64,000 nt of DNA from Acidobacteriota bacterium (GTDB lineage: Bacteria; Acidobacteriota; Blastocatellia; Pyrinomonadales; Pyrinomonadaceae): the NCBI GenBank assembly GCA_023436495.1, contig JAEZIT010000097.1, positions 1-64,000 of the forward strand, written 5' to 3'. The translations under genes and the position numbers were made by a program. Below the pieces are notes generated by a model. It saw only the letters and a program-made list of their open reading frames with translations, was not told where the DNA came from and did no database searches. Shown here one piece after another: positions 59,781 through 64,000 of the stretch. The first letter of the stretch is position 1, and each line of letters begins with the position of its first letter.

Positions 59781-60281
59781 CTAACGGGCGGACCCGGCAA
59801 GCTTTTCACGCATGCGCTCTTCGACCAATTCGGGGATCAGGCCTTCGACGCGGCCGCCTAGCAGGAAAACCTGCTTCATCAAGTTGGACGAAACGTACGA
59901 ATATTCTTCGGCGGCCATTAGAAATACGGTCTCGATGGACGGTTCCAGCCTGCGGTTCATTAATGCCATTCGAAGCTCGTATTCGTAATCGCTTACCGCC
60001 CGAATGCCGCGAACAATGGCCGTTGCACCGCTGTGGCGTGCAAAATCAGCGGTCAGGCCTGAAAAACTGCTGACGATCAACTCGCACCCGCCATTCTTTA
60101 CCGTGGGAAGAACGGCTTCGATCATATCGATCCGCTCTTCGACGGAGAACATCGGGTTCTTTTCGGGGTTGTTCAGGATGGCGACGATCATCTCATCGAA
60201 CAGCGGCAGGCTGCGCGTGATGATGTCTAAATGGCCGTTTGTCAGCGGGTCGAATGAGCCGGGAAAGATCGCACGTCGCAT
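59781..60281 (-). CDS. coaD: Phosphopantetheine adenylyltransferase
   Basis: The 166-residue enzyme has the T/HxGH nucleotidyl-transfer motif TNGH (T14-H17) in FPGSFDPLTNGHLDIITR, GIRAVSDYEYELRMALMNR and the C-terminal SYVSSNLMKQVFLLGGRVEG. It makes dephospho-CoA from phosphopantetheine and ATP. The length fits the family. It follows the TPR-lipoprotein gene on the same strand and precedes the aminotransferase by 60 bp. Confidence 0.95.
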   Translation of the reverse strand: MRRAIFPGSFDPLTNGHLDIITRSLPLFDEMIVAILNNPEKNPMFSVEERIDMIEAVLPTVKNGGCELIVSSFSGLTADFARHSGATAIVRGIRAVSDYEYELRMALMNRRLEPSIETVFLMAAEEYSYVSSNLMKQVFLLGGRVEGLIPELVEERMREKLAGSAR

Positions 60282-60359
60282 AATTTACGGATCAAACAGG
60301 TTCTGGCCGATAATGGCGAAAACGAGAAGAATGTAGCACAGATGATCGCCGCGGAAAAA

Positions 60360-61145
60360 TCAGAAGCGCGATGCGAGAAGGCGCCGCGCTTCGGCGACGT
60401 TGGCCTCGTGTTCGGCAACGAAGTCCGGGTTAGGCGTCATCGAGATCACTGTTTCGAGCTGTTTTCGAGCTTTGTCCTTCTGTTTCGCCGCCAGATAAGC
60501 CTGAGCCAGGTGAAGCTGAAGATTCGAATTATGCTGTTCGATGGTGATCGCCTTTTCCAGGTATTCAACCGCTTTTGAAGCCTTGCCGCCGGTCAGGCGG
60601 CTGCCGAGTTCGACTTGGGCAAGCGCATCATAGGCACTCGCTCCCTGATAATCGGGCTGCAGCTCGATCACTTTATTCATCGCTTCGCGAATGTCATCAA
60701 CCGATCGGAGTCCGACGGTGATCGGGCTCATTCGTGCAAGCTCCCCCTGATTTGCTGCGTACCAGAAATATCCGTCGGGTTTATCGGGCTGAAGCCGCAT
60801 CGCGATCTGGCCGGCGGACTTTCCGGCCTCGAAGGTCTTTTCGCGTTCGGCGTCGTCGGTAAGCTTTTTACCAAGAAAATACGAGAACTTTGAAAATTTC
60901 CATTCGACCTCGAAATTGCGGGCGTCGGGGTCGCGGACCTGTGATAGAAGACGTACGGCCTCCTGGAGATTTCCGTCTATATTGCGGGCGCGATAGAGCT
61001 GCTCGGCTTGGTCGAGATTGGTGCGAATGCGTTCCGGAGGTAAGTTCAATTTGTGAATTTCAGTGTTTCCACCACGGAAGCAAGCCGCCAGTAAATACAA
61101 TGTAATTACAATTGTAATTAAAATGTAAAGTTTTCCTATTCTCAC
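60360..61145 (-). CDS. TPR-repeat lipoprotein
   Basis: The 261-residue protein has a lipobox (LLAAC, C22) after the hydrophobic LYILITIVITLYLL, so it should be a lipoprotein. The C-terminal half has TPR units: YDALAQVELGSRLTGGKASK, AITIEQHNSNLQLHLAQAYL and DKARKQLETVISMTPNPDF. The N-terminal half has looser helical repeats and a basic/acidic mixed surface. TPR proteins mediate protein contacts. It is upstream of coaD on the same strand with about 80 bp between them. Confidence 0.75.
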   Translation of the reverse strand: MRIGKLYILITIVITLYLLAACFRGGNTEIHKLNLPPERIRTNLDQAEQLYRARNIDGNLQEAVRLLSQVRDPDARNFEVEWKFSKFSYFLGKKLTDDAEREKTFEAGKSAGQIAMRLQPDKPDGYFWYAANQGELARMSPITVGLRSVDDIREAMNKVIELQPDYQGASAYDALAQVELGSRLTGGKASKAVEYLEKAITIEQHNSNLQLHLAQAYLAAKQKDKARKQLETVISMTPNPDFVAEHEANVAEARRLLASRF

Positions 61146-61236
61146 GCCGTTAACGATACCAAAGCCCTTGTGATTCTGATATATTCATTCTTCGAATCTT
61201 CCGGACGAACGAGAGATAAGTTAGCACAAAAGGTGT

Positions 61237-61911
61237 ATGAGTAGAAAAGAAAAGGCGGCGGCATTTTATGACCTTGAAGGGACGCTGGTGAGCACGAATC
61301 TGGTGCATACGCTTGGGTTTTACGCACGCCGCCAACAGGGAGTTTGGCAGACGGTCAAGAAGAGCGCCGGAACGCTGGCAAAGCTGCCGTTCTTCGGCGT
61401 GACCGACCTGTATTCGCGCAATGTTTTTAACGAGGTCTTTTTCCGAAGTTACGAAGGATTCTCGCAGGACCGCCTGCGCTATTTTTCAGACGAGTTGTTC
61501 GAAGAGGTTTTGAAGCCCGCGATTTTTGACGGCACGCCCGAGCTGATCGCACAGGGAAAGAAGATCGGGCAGCGGCAGGTGGTGCTGACGGGAGCTCTCG
61601 ATTTTACGATCGAACGCCTGATGGGCCATTTGGGAATAGACGATTTTGTCGCGAACCGTTTGGAATTCGTGAACGGATATGCGACGGGCCGTGTGCTGCC
61701 GCCGGTGATGGCTTCGGCGACGAAGGCGAAATGGATACGTGAATATGCCGAGAGGGAAAACATCAACCTGTCGGAATCGTACGCATATTCGGATTCGATC
61801 TCGGACCTGCCGATGCTGTCGATCGTCGGGCATCCGGTGGCGGTGAATCCGGATTTTCGGCTGAAGCAAACGGCGCTGCAGCATGATTGGGCGATATTGG
61901 ACCTTAAATAA
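61237..61911 (+). CDS. HAD-IB family phosphatase, SerB-like
   Basis: AAAAGGTG precedes the start. The 224-residue protein has motif I FYDLEGTLVSTN (D12 nucleophile; the +2 acid is E14 rather than Asp), motif II VVLTGALDF, motif III Lys in SATKAKWIREYAERE, and motif IV YSDSISDLPML. The subfamily IB cap follows motif I. Most HAD hydrolases need Asp at the +2 position as acid/base; Glu there is unusual. Substrate unknown. Confidence 0.8.
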   Translation: MSRKEKAAAFYDLEGTLVSTNLVHTLGFYARRQQGVWQTVKKSAGTLAKLPFFGVTDLYSRNVFNEVFFRSYEGFSQDRLRYFSDELFEEVLKPAIFDGTPELIAQGKKIGQRQVVLTGALDFTIERLMGHLGIDDFVANRLEFVNGYATGRVLPPVMASATKAKWIREYAERENINLSESYAYSDSISDLPMLSIVGHPVAVNPDFRLKQTALQHDWAILDLK

Positions 61912-61961
61912 AAGGATGCGGCGGGAGGTGAGATGAAATCCGCAACATCCTCGAAGCGTAA

Positions 61962-62918
61962 ATGCACAGAAAAACGGTAAAAGTTTGGGTGGTCGGGCTT
62001 CTGTTGGCGGTGTCGCTGCAGGCATCTGCGCAGATCGCGGCAGGGCGGCGTGCGTATTCGCCAGCAAAATCGTCATCGATCAGCAGCGAACGGCTGTTGA
62101 AAGATATCGAATTCCTTTCGTCTGATGCTATGCGCGGGCGCGTTTCGGGTTCGCCGGAGATCATTAAAGCTCGTGAGTTTATAGCCGACCGGTTCAAGAG
62201 CGTTGGGCTTGAGCAATTCGGCAGCGGTTATTTGCAGGAATTTTCATTTACACGGCGACGCAGCGGGGAAAAGATCGCGGGCGCGAACGTCGTCGGGTAT
62301 ATAAAGGGAAAGAAATATCCCGAAAAATATATCGTGGTCACGGCGCATTACGATCATGTAGGCGTACAGAACGGGGAAATTTATAACGGTGCGGACGACA
62401 ACGCTTCGGGAACGGCGGCGCTGCTGGCTTTGGCGGAGCGGTTCAAGAAAGAGCGGCCGCGGCATTCGATCATATTCGCTGCTTTTGATGCCGAAGAGCA
62501 GGGTTTGCAGGGAAGCCGGTATTTTGTTGCAAATTTGCCGGTCAAAAAAGAATCGATCGTCGTGAATGTCAACATGGACATGTTGGGGCGGAACGACAAG
62601 GGCGAGCTATACGCGGCCGGCGCGTTTCATTATCCGCAGTTGAGGCCGGTCCTGGAGAAGGTACAGAAATCGGCAAAAGTGAAGGTGCTGCTCGGCCACG
62701 ACGACCCGAAACTCGGCCGTGACGATTGGACCGGACAGTCAGACCATGGGTCGTTTCACAAAGCGGGAATTCCGTTCATTTATTTCGGGGTAGAGGACCA
62801 CGAGGACTATCACCGACCGACCGACGATTTCGAACGAATTCAGCCGGATTTTTATGTGAAGGCGGTGGAGACAGTATTGTCAACCTTGCACCTTTTTGAT
62901 AGGCAGCTAGATAGTTAA
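61962..62918 (+). CDS. M28-family zinc aminopeptidase
   Basis: The 318-residue protein has a signal-like start (VWVVGLLLAVSLQASAQ) and the M28 di-zinc site: TAHYDHVG, GADDNASGTAALLALA, DAEEQGLQGS and NVNMDMLGRND, with the final His in SDHGSFHKAGIPFIYFGVED. These supply the His, bridging Asp, Glu and second Asp ligands. It should remove N-terminal residues from peptides or act on glutaminyl-type substrates. It follows the HAD gene by 50 bp. Confidence 0.9.
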   Translation: MHRKTVKVWVVGLLLAVSLQASAQIAAGRRAYSPAKSSSISSERLLKDIEFLSSDAMRGRVSGSPEIIKAREFIADRFKSVGLEQFGSGYLQEFSFTRRRSGEKIAGANVVGYIKGKKYPEKYIVVTAHYDHVGVQNGEIYNGADDNASGTAALLALAERFKKERPRHSIIFAAFDAEEQGLQGSRYFVANLPVKKESIVVNVNMDMLGRNDKGELYAAGAFHYPQLRPVLEKVQKSAKVKVLLGHDDPKLGRDDWTGQSDHGSFHKAGIPFIYFGVEDHEDYHRPTDDFERIQPDFYVKAVETVLSTLHLFDRQLDS

Positions 62919-62929
62919 CTAACAAGCGA

Positions 62930-63505
62930 ATGAAACGACCAATCCTTCTTTCGATAGTTGCACTTGTCCTTGCGGTCATCCTCTCGTATGTATTTGGATT
63001 CTTTTATATAAGTGTATCGCCGCACAACACGTACCGGCTAAAAGAGAAGGAACTAAGACTTTTGAATGTCGCATTAATTAATTATAGGGAGCGGATCGAG
63101 TCGAATCGATTCGACGAAGTTAGAGACGATCTTTCAAGGGGACGACGAGACGCGTATTCGGAGAAAATTATCCTAAGTCACATAAATGAGAATATTACGG
63201 AGTTTGGAATGCCGAGTTCCTGGGAGTTATTCCGTTCTGCCCAACCGCAGAGAAACCTTGACACCAATGAAACGGTTTACCATTTGGATTATCTGACCAC
63301 ATTTACGAACGGGGAAGTGTATGAGAGCTTTATTTGGCTGGTTACTGCTGAAGACGAGGTTCATTTGGTGAACACCGACCTTCATTTGCCGGACGCGACG
63401 GAATGGAGAATAGAGGCCCGGGATAAACAAAGAGCAATAATAAGTACTTACGCTAATGAAATTACTATCCCCTACGCCGACCGCTACATTGAAATCAGAT
63501 ACTGA
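62930..63505 (+). CDS. Membrane-anchored protein of unknown function, AT-richer than neighbours
   Basis: The 191-residue product starts with a hydrophobic segment (ILLSIVALVLAVILSYVFGF) and then a charged exported domain (YRLKEKELRLLNVALINYRE, then TNGEVYESFIWLVTAEDEVH). The coding region is visibly AT-richer than the surrounding genes, with many A/T third positions, which may mean recent transfer. It lies 11 bp after the M28 peptidase gene. No family recognised. Confidence 0.6.
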   Translation: MKRPILLSIVALVLAVILSYVFGFFYISVSPHNTYRLKEKELRLLNVALINYRERIESNRFDEVRDDLSRGRRDAYSEKIILSHINENITEFGMPSSWELFRSAQPQRNLDTNETVYHLDYLTTFTNGEVYESFIWLVTAEDEVHLVNTDLHLPDATEWRIEARDKQRAIISTYANEITIPYADRYIEIRY

Positions 63506-63514
63506 CAAGGAATT

Positions 63515-64000
63515 ATGGCATTGCAACTACGCAGAAAGACACACGAATCGATTGTTTACATCGACAAAGACTCCGCACCGCGGATCATGCCGAATGGCGA
63601 GGATTTTATTCTTGAGGACATCCCTATCGGGACGCGGGTGATATATCCGAATCCGCCGATCAAGGGTTTGCCGAATCGCGAAGCGGCGATCAGATATGCG
63701 GTGAATCATCCGATCGAGATGGAGCCGCTTTATGCGCTGCTCGAGCCGGGAATGCGCGTGACGATCGCGATGGACGACATTTCGCTGCCGCTGCCGCCGA
63801 TGGCGTTGCCGGACATGCGGCAGACGATGCTGGAGGTCGTCCTGGACATGTGCTCGGCGAACGGCGTGGACGACATTCATCTGATCATCGCGAATTCGCT
63901 GCACCGGAAGATGACCGAGTGGGAAATGAAGCGGATGGTCGGAAAGGCGATCTTTGACGAATTTTACCCCGACCGCTATTACAACCACGACGCCGAAGAC
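63515..64000 (+). CDS. LarA-family (DUF2088) lactate racemase-like protein, 3' truncated
   Basis: The frame starts at ATG 63515 and runs off the window after 162 codons. It contains PGMRVTIAMDDISLPLPPMA and QTMLEVVLDMCSANGVDDIH, which are the N-terminal LarA/DUF2088 signature, and NSLHRKMTEWEMKRMVGKA. LarA racemises lactate with a nickel-pincer cofactor made by LarB, LarC and LarE; related proteins act on other hydroxy acids. The catalytic C-terminal part and the cofactor Lys are outside the window, so the exact substrate is open. It lies 9 bp after the preceding gene. Confidence 0.75.
   Translation, partial: MALQLRRKTHESIVYIDKDSAPRIMPNGEDFILEDIPIGTRVIYPNPPIKGLPNREAAIRYAVNHPIEMEPLYALLEPGMRVTIAMDDISLPLPPMALPDMRQTMLEVVLDMCSANGVDDIHLIIANSLHRKMTEWEMKRMVGKAIFDEFYPDRYYNHDAED

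Overview
This 64 kb window is a chromosomal segment of a moderately GC-rich Gram-negative bacterium. The gene content and style point to Acidobacteriota, most likely class Blastocatellia (inference, not proven): many Sec-exported proteins of unknown function, a DUF5916 outer-membrane protein, a DUF4097 protein, a PDZ-domain protein behind an ECF sigma factor, paired YtcJ-type amidohydrolases and many housekeeping genes in short operons. No rRNA, tRNA, CRISPR array, prophage or insertion sequence was recognised.

Layout. 1-3300: the end of a cytochrome peroxidase-like gene, then five minus-strand genes (two DoxX-type, two PhnB-like VOC, one NTF2-like) divergent from an HxlR regulator; tandem palindromes lie in the shared promoter. 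3.3-7.8 kb: typA, a secreted protein, a repeat-rich spacer, a BON protein, trmL and an unknown gene coupled to it. 8-17 kb: exported proteins, ECF sigma and its partner, a TonB-like protein, two tandem amidohydrolases and a DUF4920 protein. 17-28.5 kb: dus, an S4-domain protein, a PpiC foldase, a zinc-ribbon/HExxH membrane protein, mfd, lysS, and a btaA-btaB pair predicted to make betaine lipids. 28.7-34.5 kb: a minus-strand envelope cluster (PHP protein, two glycosyltransferases, a zinc-ribbon membrane protein, an FtsX-type permease). 34.8-46.3 kb: DUF4097 and DUF5916 proteins, NUDIX hydrolase, a glycine-zipper protein, SAM hydroxide adenosyltransferase, citrate synthase, PilZ, a DUF6986 aldolase-like protein and hicAB. 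46.3-52.2 kb: radA, a YacL-like PIN/TRAM protein, ispD, ispF and a pyrimidine-nucleoside phosphorylase. 52-64 kb: an ABC/FtsX exporter, a VWA protein, a BMP lipoprotein with its ATPase, a PQ-loop protein, aminotransferase, coaD, a TPR lipoprotein, an HAD phosphatase, an M28 peptidase and a LarA-family gene cut by the window edge.

How genes may work together. btaA and btaB form a two-step lipid headgroup pathway. The BMP lipoprotein and its double ATPase probably serve nucleoside uptake, which fits the nearby nucleoside phosphorylase, but no permease gene is adjacent. The glycosyltransferase cluster probably modifies an envelope lipid or glycan. The VOC/DoxX set looks like one HxlR-controlled stress regulon. 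The points most worth checking are the betaine-lipid pair, the HExxH membrane protein that overlaps mfd antisense, the hairpin around the VWA ribosome binding site, the HxlR operator array, the REP-like palindromes and the permease-less BMP system.
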